Shown here piece by piece: positions 8,806 to 17,012 of a stretch of 64,000 nt of DNA. Source of the DNA: VRUE01 sp040508545 (GTDB taxonomy: Bacteria > Actinomycetota > Thermoleophilia > Solirubrobacterales > 70-9); the NCBI GenBank assembly GCA_040508545.1, contig JBEVMR010000098.1, positions 1 to 64,000 of the forward strand, in the 5' to 3' direction. The notes beneath the pieces were generated by a model, which ran no database searches, was not told the DNA's origin, and worked only from the letters and a program-made list of their open reading frames with translations. Made by a program: the position numbers and the translations under genes. Positions within the stretch are counted from its first letter, which is position 1, and each line of letters starts with the position of its first letter.

Positions 8806-8998
8806 AGTCAGTCGTACAGCGCAGGAGCCAATAAAATCGCTGATTTACAGGGCTTTCTGCAAACACTGAATCCTCCGAAGTATCTCTGGATAAGCAGGGA
8901 TATGTGGCGATATGCAGGGAGTCGGGCACTTCTGGCGAGAAGTGCCCGAAATCGGGGCAGGGCGGTTGGAACAGTCGCGGAGAAGCTGGAGGCGTCCG
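8806..8998. other. Island left-end noncoding region with palindrome
   Basis: No gene is seen in this stretch or in the whole 8552-8998 gap. It holds a perfect 12-bp inverted repeat, TCGGGCACTTCT - GGCG - AGAAGTGCCCGA, at 8922-8949. A related palindrome (core CGGGCAC/GTGCCCG) sits at 15819-15838 near the other island end. It may be the terminator or a recombination-associated site. Confidence 0.5.
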
Positions 8999-9631
8999 TC
9001 AGGTCGTCCCGCCGTGCAGAGGCGGAGGCCGCAATGAACTCGTCGCAACGCTACCTGGATGCGTCTCTGCCAGCGGGACTTCCGGGTCTGCACGCGGCAT
9101 CGAGTAGCGCGGATGTTCGGGCATGATGACCTGTCCGAACATCATCTCCAGCACGTCCTCGAAGAATCTCGGACGAACTCGTTCGTGATCAATACGTTCG
9201 ACAAAGACAAGCAATTGCCGCCGAACCGCATCGAAGATGTCATCTGCCATAACGCTCTGCTGAGTGGCGTCTAACTCTGAGCGGCGCCAAGACAGGTGTG
9301 CGACACGCTGGGAGAATTCTCCCGACAAGCGCTTTAGGGTCCGTCGATCGCTAGTTGAGATTGACCACTCGCCGACAGTGAAGTTGGAGGCCGTTGCTTC
9401 CTTCTGGTTGGGGCGATCGGTCAGGAAGTCGATCAGCTGTCGAGCGTGAATCTGAAATGACTCAATGAGCGCATTGCGAGCCGCGAGGCCATTCAGCGGA
9501 AGATTCGCCACCGCTTGATCATGGTCACCGTTTTGAAGGTGAGTGTGCAGAGAGGCAAACATCTGGATCTCGTAAAGGACGTGCTCCGATTGCTCGATCG
9601 CTTCCTCTCTGGTCCGATCTTTGGGTGTCAT
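8999..9631 (-). CDS. Unknown protein, third gene of island A operon
   Basis: I do not recognise this 210-residue protein. It is mainly helical and polar, with no membrane segment, signal peptide or evident catalytic motif. It has few cysteines, and a central stretch rich in charged residues resembles a dimerising or scaffold protein. The C-terminus is Pro/Gly-rich and disordered-looking. It is more AT-rich than the core genome. It lies 50 bp downstream of the methyltransferase on the same strand, so co-transcription with the nuclease-helicase and methyltransferase is likely. That context makes it a candidate specificity, accessory or antitoxin-like component. This is inference only. Confidence 0.7.
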   Translation of the reverse strand: MTPKDRTREEAIEQSEHVLYEIQMFASLHTHLQNGDHDQAVANLPLNGLAARNALIESFQIHARQLIDFLTDRPNQKEATASNFTVGEWSISTSDRRTLKRLSGEFSQRVAHLSWRRSELDATQQSVMADDIFDAVRRQLLVFVERIDHERVRPRFFEDVLEMMFGQVIMPEHPRYSMPRADPEVPLAETHPGSVATSSLRPPPLHGGTT

Positions 9632-9681
9632 GGCGCAATCGTACGGTCGGCCGATCCCGACCCGCGGCGTGACGCTGCTCT

Positions 9682-10953
9682 TCAGCCCAAGTTGGCCTGC
9701 TCGCGGAGCTCCCGGGCCTGCGCACCGGGTCCCTTTCCCTCGCCCGGGTGATCGTCATGTGGACCTGAATGCTCCTCGAGGAACTTCTTTGACACGTCCA
9801 TCACGGGCTCAGGGTCCGGTCGCCCGCTCCGATGTGCGACTGCGAGTGAGAGCGGGTCCTTGAAGACCTCTCCATCCACCGATTCGAGCACCAGGCGACC
9901 GATGCGCTCCGCGAGCGCCGAGGGGACCGCATTTCCGAGCTGCCGGTGGGCGGAAAGGTAAGAGCCCCTGATCTCGACGTTCTTCGGAAACGTTTGCAGG
10001 CGCATCAGCTCATATCGCGAGAGTTTGCGTGAAGACCAGTGGAAAGGCCCGGTCGCAGGGCCAGGCGATGCTGGAAGGGTCCAGGACGGAAGGTCCTTCG
10101 CGAGCTTCAGTAGGAAGCTCCAAAAGCGCGTCCGATACCCGAAGAGCTCCTCGCCTCCTCCTCGGGAGGTGTGCCACAGGTAGTTCTTGCCCTCGGGGAT
10201 CGAAGGCAACAGGTCAGCCCACTTGCCCTTCATAGCCAGGTCGTCGAGGTCATCAGGTGTCTCGTCGCCCAGTGCGTCCCAGGCATCCCGATGTGGTTGA
10301 CCGCGATCGGGACCGTGGGTCGGCTCGGCCGCTTCGAGGCGAAGACCTTCTCGAGTGGCACAGAGGAAGAGTCGCTCGCGCTTCTGGGCGACCCCGAAGT
10401 CGACCGCGTTCAGCTTCAGCGAATGGAGCACGTAGCCGGTACCGAGGGCGCCGTTCATCGCTTGAAGGCGCTCGCGGATGAAGCTGACCACCTCCTCACG
10501 CCCGCTCATCGACAGGGACGTGACGTTCTCGATCAAAAGAACGTGGGGTTGGAGCTCCTCGGCGACGTCCATCAGCATGGTCAGGGTCTCCGCCCTAGGA
10601 TCCTCGAGCCGAGCCGAGTCGCGATACCACCATCCGGCCTTCGAGAATGGCTGGCAGGGGGGACCTGCGGCGAGGATCCCCACCGAGCCCTCCTTTAGGG
10701 AGAGCTCAGAAAGCAGCTCACTGGGTGCGTAGTCGGCGATGTCACGGAGGCGCGCGAGCGGCCAATCGGGACGATTCGCCTTGATCGTGAGGCGCGCATC
10801 GACATCCTTCTCGACGCATCCGACGATCTCGAACCCCGCGGCCTCGAGGCCGTAATCGAGCCCGCCGGCACCCGTATAGAGCGAGAGGACGGTTCGCGGC
10901 ATCCCGGTCGAGGGTGGGGCAGCGGAAGACGAGGTGGGTATCATGTCGCTCAC
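9682..10953 (-). CDS. DNA (cytosine-5) methyltransferase of island A
   Basis: The 423-residue protein has the m5C motifs LYTGAGGLD (motif I, about residues 25-33), AAGPPCQPFSKAG with catalytic Cys at about 100, IENVTSL (motif VI), FGVAQKRERLF (motif VIII), and RQLGNAVPSALAERI (motif X). The last 60 residues are a charged, Pro-rich tail beyond the usual domain. The target recognition region differs clearly from that of the methyltransferase at 552-1706. Its start overlaps the stop of the nuclease-helicase by 4 bp, so the two are translationally coupled. It probably marks self DNA for that helicase-nuclease. Confidence 0.93.
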   Translation of the reverse strand: MSDMIPTSSSAAPPSTGMPRTVLSLYTGAGGLDYGLEAAGFEIVGCVEKDVDARLTIKANRPDWPLARLRDIADYAPSELLSELSLKEGSVGILAAGPPCQPFSKAGWWYRDSARLEDPRAETLTMLMDVAEELQPHVLLIENVTSLSMSGREEVVSFIRERLQAMNGALGTGYVLHSLKLNAVDFGVAQKRERLFLCATREGLRLEAAEPTHGPDRGQPHRDAWDALGDETPDDLDDLAMKGKWADLLPSIPEGKNYLWHTSRGGGEELFGYRTRFWSFLLKLAKDLPSWTLPASPGPATGPFHWSSRKLSRYELMRLQTFPKNVEIRGSYLSAHRQLGNAVPSALAERIGRLVLESVDGEVFKDPLSLAVAHRSGRPDPEPVMDVSKKFLEEHSGPHDDHPGEGKGPGAQARELREQANLG

Positions 10954-13900
10954 TCGCCCGGCACGATCGGCTCAGCGTCCTCGTCGGTGATCTCGGCTGC
11001 CGCGGCCCTCGACGGCACAAGCACCCGCACCGTCACGCCATCCTCCAGCTGCTCCTCGGCCACGAGTTCATCGCACGTGCTTCGTAGCGCCTTCCAGAGC
11101 ATCGCATTGTCGTAGTTCTCAAGCTCCGCCGGTATGTGGTCGAGGAGCGAGGAGGAGACCACGACGATGAGCCGCTCCTCGACGCGGGAGAAAGCCACGT
11201 TTGAACGGTTGAGATCGAGGATGAAGGACTCATATCCCGCGATCGCCGAGGGGTCCGATGCCGTGGCCGAGACGATGATCGCCTTGCGCTCGCCGCCCTG
11301 AAGGCGCTCGACCGTGTCGACGACATCGACGGAGTCCGCCAGCGCGTCGGAAAGGAGCTGGCGCTGCGCCCGATGTGGGGTGATGACCGCGATGTCGGAG
11401 GACGCCGGGCTGCCCTCCGCCTGGACGACCTTGCCAACGATCTCCACCTCGGTCTGATTCGCCTTCCTCGAGCCACGCTCGTCATGGACGACGAGATAGA
11501 TGCCGCCATCCCCGCGCCAGACGCCCTCCCAAGTGTCAGCGCCGTACTCCTCCGCGGGTGAGGCCTCGCGCTCGACTCCTTGCAGGTCGATCTGATCGGC
11601 TTTGTAGACGCGGCGGATCAGACGGATCACGTCTGGCGGAAGTCGGAAGGAGAGATTGAGCGCGTTCCTTGATATCTGTCGATCCGTATTCGCTTCGCTC
11701 GTGGCGAGACTGGCGATTGCGTCGAAGGCCGAGAGATGAGGCTGATAGATCTCGACCGGGGGCCGGTCCTCCCTCTCCCAGTCGTGGGCCACGATCGGCG
11801 CAAGCTGGCGGTTGTCTCCGGCGAGCATTAGGTACCCCTCGCCCGACACCATCGTCGTGAGGGCGAGGAAGTGGGGGAACACCAACATCGATGCCTCGTC
11901 AACGATCAGCTCGGCCACCGGGTCGAAGTGCGTTGCCGCCCCATCGATGGTCTTCTGAAGCTTGAGCAGCCCCCGCGTCGTGCCGGCGAGGATCACGACC
12001 CCACAGTCCAGAAACCCGCGCAGCTTCCTGATGATGCCCGAGGTACCGATCCTTTCGCACCCCGCCGGCGGGTCTGCGTCGATGCGGAGCAGCGAGATTG
12101 CGGGCGTCGCGAGTCCCTCCTCGCCGGCCTTCTCCTCAAATTCCTCCCGGAGTTCTGCGATCCGACCGAGCAGGATGTCGACGGCGGCATGCGTGTTCGC
12201 ACCGATCGTGATCATGTCTCCCGGAGTTCGGCGCAGGAGGATCCGCGTCAGCACCGAGATAGCGGCGGTCACCGTCTTCCCGGTTCCAGGCGGACCCTGA
12301 AGAAGGGCAGCCCGCGCGTGGAGGCCGTCCATGATCGCCTTGATTTGCGCCTCGGCTAGGGGACGGCCGCGGGACGGACGTAGTGAGCGGATTACGCGCT
12401 CGACCCGCTCTAGGAGCTCCTCGTCGGGGTGGGGCGCCTCGGGCACCTGCGGCGAGATTGGGTCGAGCCAGGCCACGGTCGGGGCGTCCCCGTGTTCGAC
12501 GAGGCGTGCCTCCACGGTCCCGGCGACGAAGTCGGATGGGCTCGAGTCCAGGGTGGCGAATTCCTGGTCGGTTAGGAAGTCCACCCCGGTTGAGGCCAGC
12601 ACGTAGCGCGTCGCTTTGCGTCCTCCTCGGGCCTCGATCTCCACCGTGCCGCTCGTCCAGTCGATCTCAGTGACCTGCCCAGTCATGCCGGCGCGGGTCA
12701 GTTGGCCGAGGGTCTGCCCCCTTTCCGGATCAGGGCCGCGGAGCGTGACCCGCGCCCAGGCGCCCTCGGGCCACGATGCCTGGAGTGCAGGAAGGTCGGA
12801 GTCGAATCCCTCCAAGTCGATCGTCGCGCGAAGCGCGTCTCCGTCGGCCTGCTCAAGGTTCCGGAGGGGCAGGGACGTACCGAGGGCCACGCGATCGGTC
12901 ACCGCCGCCAGGTGCTCGCTCAGCCATCGGGTCATGCCGACGTGGTGATCGAGCCGCAGGAAGTCGACCGATGCACGTGCGATGTCGTTGACGCCGAGGT
13001 CGAACCGCGGCAGCTCGGCGAGCGGGATCGCTGGCTTCTGGATTTCGGTATTCCGAGAGCCGACCTGCTCCTCGATCCAGCGAAGCGCCTCCGCCCGCGC
13101 CCCGAGGTAGGCCCTGATCGAGGTCGAGTCGGCCTGGGAGTAGCGGCCGAGCGCCGCCTTTACCTGGTAGGAGTTCTCCTCCCTCGGATCGGGCAGCGTT
13201 CCCCACATCGCCCGCCAGTAGGGCGCCGGAAGGGTGTCGAAGTTGCGTGAACGGATCTCGAAGCGGTGCCGCAGCGCCGCGCCCTCGGGATCGTCCACCC
13301 AGTTGCCGTCTCCGTCGAGCCCGAGCGTGGTCTTGAAGTCGAAGAGGTCCTGCTCGAAGATCCGGTCTAGGTCTCGCTCCTCTCCGAGCACCCGGCGGCG
13401 CCAGTGATAACGATTGCCGAACCAAGTGAGCGACGTCGCCACCACCAGCCCGCGGCTCGTCCAGCCGAGTCCGAAGCGGCGGTTGATCTCGGTTCCGACG
13501 TCGCTGTAGATCATCTGCTCGAGCGACTCACGTGCGCCGAGCAGCTGCCGGAGATGGCCGAGGAGCCGGGTGTCCGCACGGCTGCAGGCCTCGACCAGCT
13601 GGCTCATCTCGTTGGCCGACCAGACGTAGAAGTGCAGACGACAGTCCTCTTCGGGCCGGACGATCTCGGCGATCGCCTCGACCAGGTCCGTGAGGAACCC
13701 CTGAATTAGGACCTTCTCGGCGCCCGTGTCCTCGTCGGGATTTCCCCGCCACGCCGAGGGCATCACGCTGCAGATGGTCCTCGACTCGCCCGGATCGAGC
13801 TCCCTCTCGGCGATCACCTCTCGCCGGCGCGCTCCGTCGACCTCGGTCCATTCCCGCTTTCGCTCTTGCAGAGTCGGGTTCGGGCGCCATCGCCCCTCGA

Positions 13901-15128
13901 CCTCTTGGAAAGGGGTGTGCAGTTCGTGCTCGGAGCGCGTCACGTGGGCGGTCAGGGCGCCGACTCGATTCTCGGCCACGTCATAGTCGACCGTTAGATA
14001 GATCCGGACCAGCTGCTGTCCGTCGATCTCATGTGCCGGTAGCTGACTTGAGCCCGACCCGCGAAGGGTTGCGACCGGGAAGTCGTCGGGGTCCTCCTCG
14101 CCTCGCGGTAGAGTCGCGCGCCGCGCCTGCGCCCGTTCCTTCAGGCGGCGCAGGCTTTCCGAGAAGCCCGGTCGCTGCCTGAGTTCGCGGGCCTCAGTTG
14201 ACTCCAGATCGAGGCTCGCCAGGGTGTCGATGTCGGACACGCCGTGCTCGCGGAGGGCCGAGGCGACCGAGGGCTCGAGGCTGAGCAACTCAAGTCGTCT
14301 TTCCCTCCCAGACTCCGAAAGGCAATCGATGCTGAACACGCATCCGTCGCACTTGCCGCCGAGCTGGAACTGGAGGTCGGGAAGAGCGGTGGAGGTGATT
14401 CGGGAGAGGGGTCCTTTGGGTGCGAGCAGGCGCCTCAGATCTGCTTCCTCGCGGTCGACGTCGCTCAGCTCCTCTAGCTCTTGGACGACCTGCGGGCGGC
14501 CGGTGTCCTCCTCGATCCGCGCCACCACGGCCCTCACCGATTGCGGTTCGATCGCCCTGCCCGCAACGGAGAGCGGCGCGCTCTGAAGTAGGTCGCGGAG
14601 GAGCATCATGTAGGCGACGACCTGGATGCGGTGATAGGTCCGATCGCGGCGGCTGGCCTTTCCCTCAATGATCCTCAGGGTCGGCTGATCCCCTTGCCAT
14701 TCGAGGACGACGAAGTCGATGGCGCCGCGTACCTCGAAAGCCCCGATCCGTCCTTCTACTCCCACCTCGCGGCCGAAGGCGAGCGAGCCCTCGGGCAGTT
14801 CGGCGAGCCCCGCCGCGAACTCCGCCCACTCGGAACGCCGTGGCCGCACCGTGCCGTCTTCGTCTGGTTCTGGTGGGAGCGGCGTTAATTCGCTGTAGCC
14901 GGCCTCGGTCAGCTGCGCGGCCCACGCCTGCTCTCGGTCGGCGCCTGCCTGCGCCAGGATCGGATCGAGGACATTGAACAGTCGCTCGTAAAACGGAAGC
15001 CGCCTTGCCTCCTGACGTTTGTTATAGGAGAGCTTGAAGCGCCGTTCACAGCTCTGGAAGCGAACGAACTCGCCGATGTCCGATACGGAGACTCGGAGTG
15101 TTTCCATCGGCGTCTCCCCGTTCGTCAC
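10950..15128 (-). CDS. Cas4/RecB-like Fe-S nuclease fused to SF1 (Dna2/Upf1-type) helicase
   Basis: The protein is large, with 1392 residues. The N-terminal region (about 10-270) is a Cas4/AddB-like PD-(D/E)XK nuclease. Cys27 is followed by AIDF with Asp138, IIEGKAS with Glu155 and Lys157, HRIQVVAY with Gln169, then a CDGCVFSIDC cluster (Cys260, 263, 269). Four such cysteines hold an Fe-S cluster in this family. It recalls the TM0106 type. The C-terminal third is an SF1 helicase: Walker A GPPGTGKT (about 945), DEAS Walker B (about 1072), AGDNRQLAP, LSFRLP, ERLQGGERKAII and NVAFSRVEERL. The roughly 600 residues between are unassigned. It leads the operon with an m5C methyltransferase and is the likely effector that attacks unmodified DNA. 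Confidence 0.88.
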   Translation of the reverse strand: MTNGETPMETLRVSVSDIGEFVRFQSCERRFKLSYNKRQEARRLPFYERLFNVLDPILAQAGADREQAWAAQLTEAGYSELTPLPPEPDEDGTVRPRRSEWAEFAAGLAELPEGSLAFGREVGVEGRIGAFEVRGAIDFVVLEWQGDQPTLRIIEGKASRRDRTYHRIQVVAYMMLLRDLLQSAPLSVAGRAIEPQSVRAVVARIEEDTGRPQVVQELEELSDVDREEADLRRLLAPKGPLSRITSTALPDLQFQLGGKCDGCVFSIDCLSESGRERRLELLSLEPSVASALREHGVSDIDTLASLDLESTEARELRQRPGFSESLRRLKERAQARRATLPRGEEDPDDFPVATLRGSGSSQLPAHEIDGQQLVRIYLTVDYDVAENRVGALTAHVTRSEHELHTPFQEVEGRWRPNPTLQERKREWTEVDGARRREVIAERELDPGESRTICSVMPSAWRGNPDEDTGAEKVLIQGFLTDLVEAIAEIVRPEEDCRLHFYVWSANEMSQLVEACSRADTRLLGHLRQLLGARESLEQMIYSDVGTEINRRFGLGWTSRGLVVATSLTWFGNRYHWRRRVLGEERDLDRIFEQDLFDFKTTLGLDGDGNWVDDPEGAALRHRFEIRSRNFDTLPAPYWRAMWGTLPDPREENSYQVKAALGRYSQADSTSIRAYLGARAEALRWIEEQVGSRNTEIQKPAIPLAELPRFDLGVNDIARASVDFLRLDHHVGMTRWLSEHLAAVTDRVALGTSLPLRNLEQADGDALRATIDLEGFDSDLPALQASWPEGAWARVTLRGPDPERGQTLGQLTRAGMTGQVTEIDWTSGTVEIEARGGRKATRYVLASTGVDFLTDQEFATLDSSPSDFVAGTVEARLVEHGDAPTVAWLDPISPQVPEAPHPDEELLERVERVIRSLRPSRGRPLAEAQIKAIMDGLHARAALLQGPPGTGKTVTAAISVLTRILLRRTPGDMITIGANTHAAVDILLGRIAELREEFEEKAGEEGLATPAISLLRIDADPPAGCERIGTSGIIRKLRGFLDCGVVILAGTTRGLLKLQKTIDGAATHFDPVAELIVDEASMLVFPHFLALTTMVSGEGYLMLAGDNRQLAPIVAHDWEREDRPPVEIYQPHLSAFDAIASLATSEANTDRQISRNALNLSFRLPPDVIRLIRRVYKADQIDLQGVEREASPAEEYGADTWEGVWRGDGGIYLVVHDERGSRKANQTEVEIVGKVVQAEGSPASSDIAVITPHRAQRQLLSDALADSVDVVDTVERLQGGERKAIIVSATASDPSAIAGYESFILDLNRSNVAFSRVEERLIVVVSSSLLDHIPAELENYDNAMLWKALRSTCDELVAEEQLEDGVTVRVLVPSRAAAAEITDEDAEPIVPGE

Positions 15129-15271
15129 GCGCCGAGCCTATCGCCGTTCTCAAAGAACACCATGCGGAACGCCGTGTCGAAAAGCTAGAGACGCTCAATG
15201 TGTCGGCTAACGGGCATACCCGTAGGATTTCCACGTATCGTTGGCTCCCGGTGGTCGAATACGATCGATAT

Positions 15272-15973
15272 ATGAGCCAGGCGAAGGGAGGCATTGCTGA
15301 ACAAGTGAGCCTGCTGCGTGAGCGACTCACCGCGACGCGGTCCCCGTCCGGTTTCCATCCTTATTGGCCGAACTATCCGGTTATGCCTGACGAGCCACTG
15401 TGGGCAATCTCTGTACGTGAATCGGACGGAGCATGGAGCGGCTGGTACAGGACGGCGACTCGCGATCTCGATGAAGCCATTGCTGAGGCACACCGCTTCT
15501 CCGGTGTCTCGGCTGAGGCTGACACCAGTGTGCTTCCGACGATTCCCCGATCGGAGTCCTACCGAAGCGCCAATCGCATGCTGACGGCCCTGCTCCTGGC
15601 GGTTCCGCCCGACCATTCTGAAGCCGTCGCGATGCTTGAGCAGATCCGGCTCACTCTGGTGGCGGTTGCGGAGGCCGAGGAGGAAGGTCTCTACTTCGGC
15701 CCCCTCAGGATCGACCTGCCCATCGCCCTAGAGGTTGGCGCTTTGCTTAGCTCTGCAGTCGGCCAGATGCAAGCGGGAATCCAGGGTAATCGCCGCAATC
15801 CCTTCGCATCGCCGCGATTTCGGGCACTCGTGCCCGAAAGGAGCGCAAATTCAGCGCCGGTTGGAAACGGCTCCAGAAATCAAGCTGCCCACGTGCAGGG
15901 ACATCCTCCGATGGAGCTAGGCGGATTCGAACCGCCGACCTCCTGGGTGCGATCCAGGCGCTCTGCCAGCTGA
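15272..15973 (+). CDS. Unknown ORF running antisense into tRNA-Ala
   Basis: The frame gives 233 residues from the ATG at 15272, divergent from the nuclease-helicase operon (144 bp gap). The first 175 or so residues look protein-like (WAISVRESDGAWSGWYRTATRDLDEAI, then a helical segment) but match nothing I recognise. The last 20 or so residues are simply the antisense reading of tRNA-Ala(CGC), and about 60 bp before that is the island end with its palindrome. So the natural C-terminus was probably lost, and the product may be a truncated or spurious protein. It could instead be a short regulator of the divergent operon. Confidence 0.4.
   Translation: MSQAKGGIAEQVSLLRERLTATRSPSGFHPYWPNYPVMPDEPLWAISVRESDGAWSGWYRTATRDLDEAIAEAHRFSGVSAEADTSVLPTIPRSESYRSANRMLTALLLAVPPDHSEAVAMLEQIRLTLVAVAEAEEEGLYFGPLRIDLPIALEVGALLSSAVGQMQAGIQGNRRNPFASPRFRALVPERSANSAPVGNGSRNQAAHVQGHPPMELGGFEPPTSWVRSRRSAS
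15819..15838. repeat. Palindrome near right end of island A
   Basis: TTCGGGCAC - TC - GTGCCCGAA is a perfect 9-bp inverted repeat 74 bp from the tRNA-Ala end. It shares the core CGGGCAC/GTGCCCG with the palindrome at 8922-8949 by the other island end. Confidence 0.5.
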
Positions 15974-15984
15974 GCTATAGCCCC
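15912..15984 (-). tRNA. tRNA-Ala (anticodon CGC)
   Basis: The 73-nt gene folds fully. The acceptor GGGGCTA pairs with TAGCTCC (one G-T), and the D stem is GCTC/GAGC. The anticodon arm is CCTGG-ATCGCAC-CCAGG with CGC at positions 34-36, and the T loop is TTCGAAT. The discriminator is A and CCA is not encoded. Anticodon CGC reads GCG. It is the intact integration target for island A. Confidence 0.96.
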
Positions 15985-16068
15985 TCGTGCGGGGTTGGGA
16001 GGATCGTCCCAAACGCCTCGCAAGGGCAAGGATAACCGCATAGTCTTTAGGTTTCCCCAGAGATCCGC

Positions 16069-16980
16069 ATGGGCATTCTCGACGACGCGATCAAAGAGCA
16101 CCTGGAGCTGAAGCGCCAGCACGGCGCCGATGACTCTGAGTTGAAACAGCTCGAGGACGAGGCGTTTGGCGCTGCCGAGCGGCCTGGCAGCGAGGGATCG
16201 GCGCCCGATCCGCTCGCCGAGGCCCCGACCGAATTCATGACTCAGCCCGACGTGGACGGGGCGCCGGAGGCTGAGCCAGCTGCCGACGCCGCGCCGCAGC
16301 CAGCCCCGCGCGAGGCCGAGGACGCGCCTGGCCGCCCCGCGCCTCGCTCGGAGATCGCCGACCTGCAGGAGGCTCCGCCCTCCGAGTACGACGAGCCCGC
16401 CGAGGAGGAGGCGCCGGCGATGGAACACGAGACGGTGCCCGAGCCGGAGGCGCCCGCCGAGCCAATCGCCTCGACCGGCCCGACCACCGAGGAGCGCGAG
16501 GCGATCGCCGAGCAGCCGACCGAGATGTTCGACATCGAGGAGGAGCTCTCGATCTCCAAGGCGGAGGCCCCCTCCGAGGAGGAGCTGGTCGAAGAGGGGA
16601 TCGAAGAGCCGCGCCTGGCCCCGGTCGATCCGCTCGCCGGCCTCGACGAGGAGGCCAAGGACGAGGCGCCGGACGAGGAGTACGAAGAGGACGAAGACTT
16701 TTGGGACGAGAAGCGGCTCTCCGACGAGCTCGACCAGGCGCTCGAGGCGCCGAGCGAAGTCGAGGACAAGGAAACGATCTTCGATCAGCCCCCGGTCACC
16801 GAGCCTGAGCCCGCATCCGCACCTGAGCCCGATGACGCGCCCGCGCCCGCGGAGCCTCGCCCCGCCGCGCCTGAGGAGGACGTGCTCGAGGAGACGCCGG
16901 ACTTCCTCGAGGAGGCGCCCGAGGACGACGAGCTCTGGTTCGAGCAGAAACCGCCCAAGGATTTCGATTTCGACGACTGA
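16069..16980 (+). CDS. Highly acidic Pro/Glu-rich protein
   Basis: The 303-residue protein opens with a short ordered helix (MGILDDAIKEHLELKRQ, continuing to about 35). The rest is a low-complexity chain dominated by Glu, Pro, Ala and Asp. It ends in repeated acidic clusters with aromatic residues (EDEDFWDEK, DDELWFEQKPPKDFDFDD). There is no signal peptide or membrane segment. I do not recognise a function; the N-terminal helix may be an interaction module on a disordered tail. It is followed 32 bp later by an ABC exporter operon. Confidence 0.65.
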   Translation: MGILDDAIKEHLELKRQHGADDSELKQLEDEAFGAAERPGSEGSAPDPLAEAPTEFMTQPDVDGAPEAEPAADAAPQPAPREAEDAPGRPAPRSEIADLQEAPPSEYDEPAEEEAPAMEHETVPEPEAPAEPIASTGPTTEEREAIAEQPTEMFDIEEELSISKAEAPSEEELVEEGIEEPRLAPVDPLAGLDEEAKDEAPDEEYEEDEDFWDEKRLSDELDQALEAPSEVEDKETIFDQPPVTEPEPASAPEPDDAPAPAEPRPAAPEEDVLEETPDFLEEAPEDDELWFEQKPPKDFDFDD

Positions 16981-17012
16981 ATTCGAGCAATCGGTGCGTA
17001 TACATTGCGCCG

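Larger units (their letters stand above)
8761..15956. mobile_element. Integrated defence island A (tRNA-Ala site)
   Basis: The element is about 7.2 kb, bounded by an intact tRNA-Ala(CGC) whose 3' end points inward and by a degenerate copy of the tRNA 3' end at the far side, followed by a terminator. This is the geometry left by tyrosine-recombinase integration into a tRNA 3' end. The cargo is a nuclease-helicase, an m5C methyltransferase, a 210-aa unknown (one operon, - strand) and a divergent unknown ORF. No integrase, excisionase or transposase was found, so the island is fixed or needs help in trans. Confidence 0.75.

Noticed and set aside
6677..8929. 750-codon open frame antisense to glyA
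   Set aside because: It is the mirror of the GC-rich glyA coding sequence, with Arg/His/Leu/Val-rich composition, no domain and no start signal.
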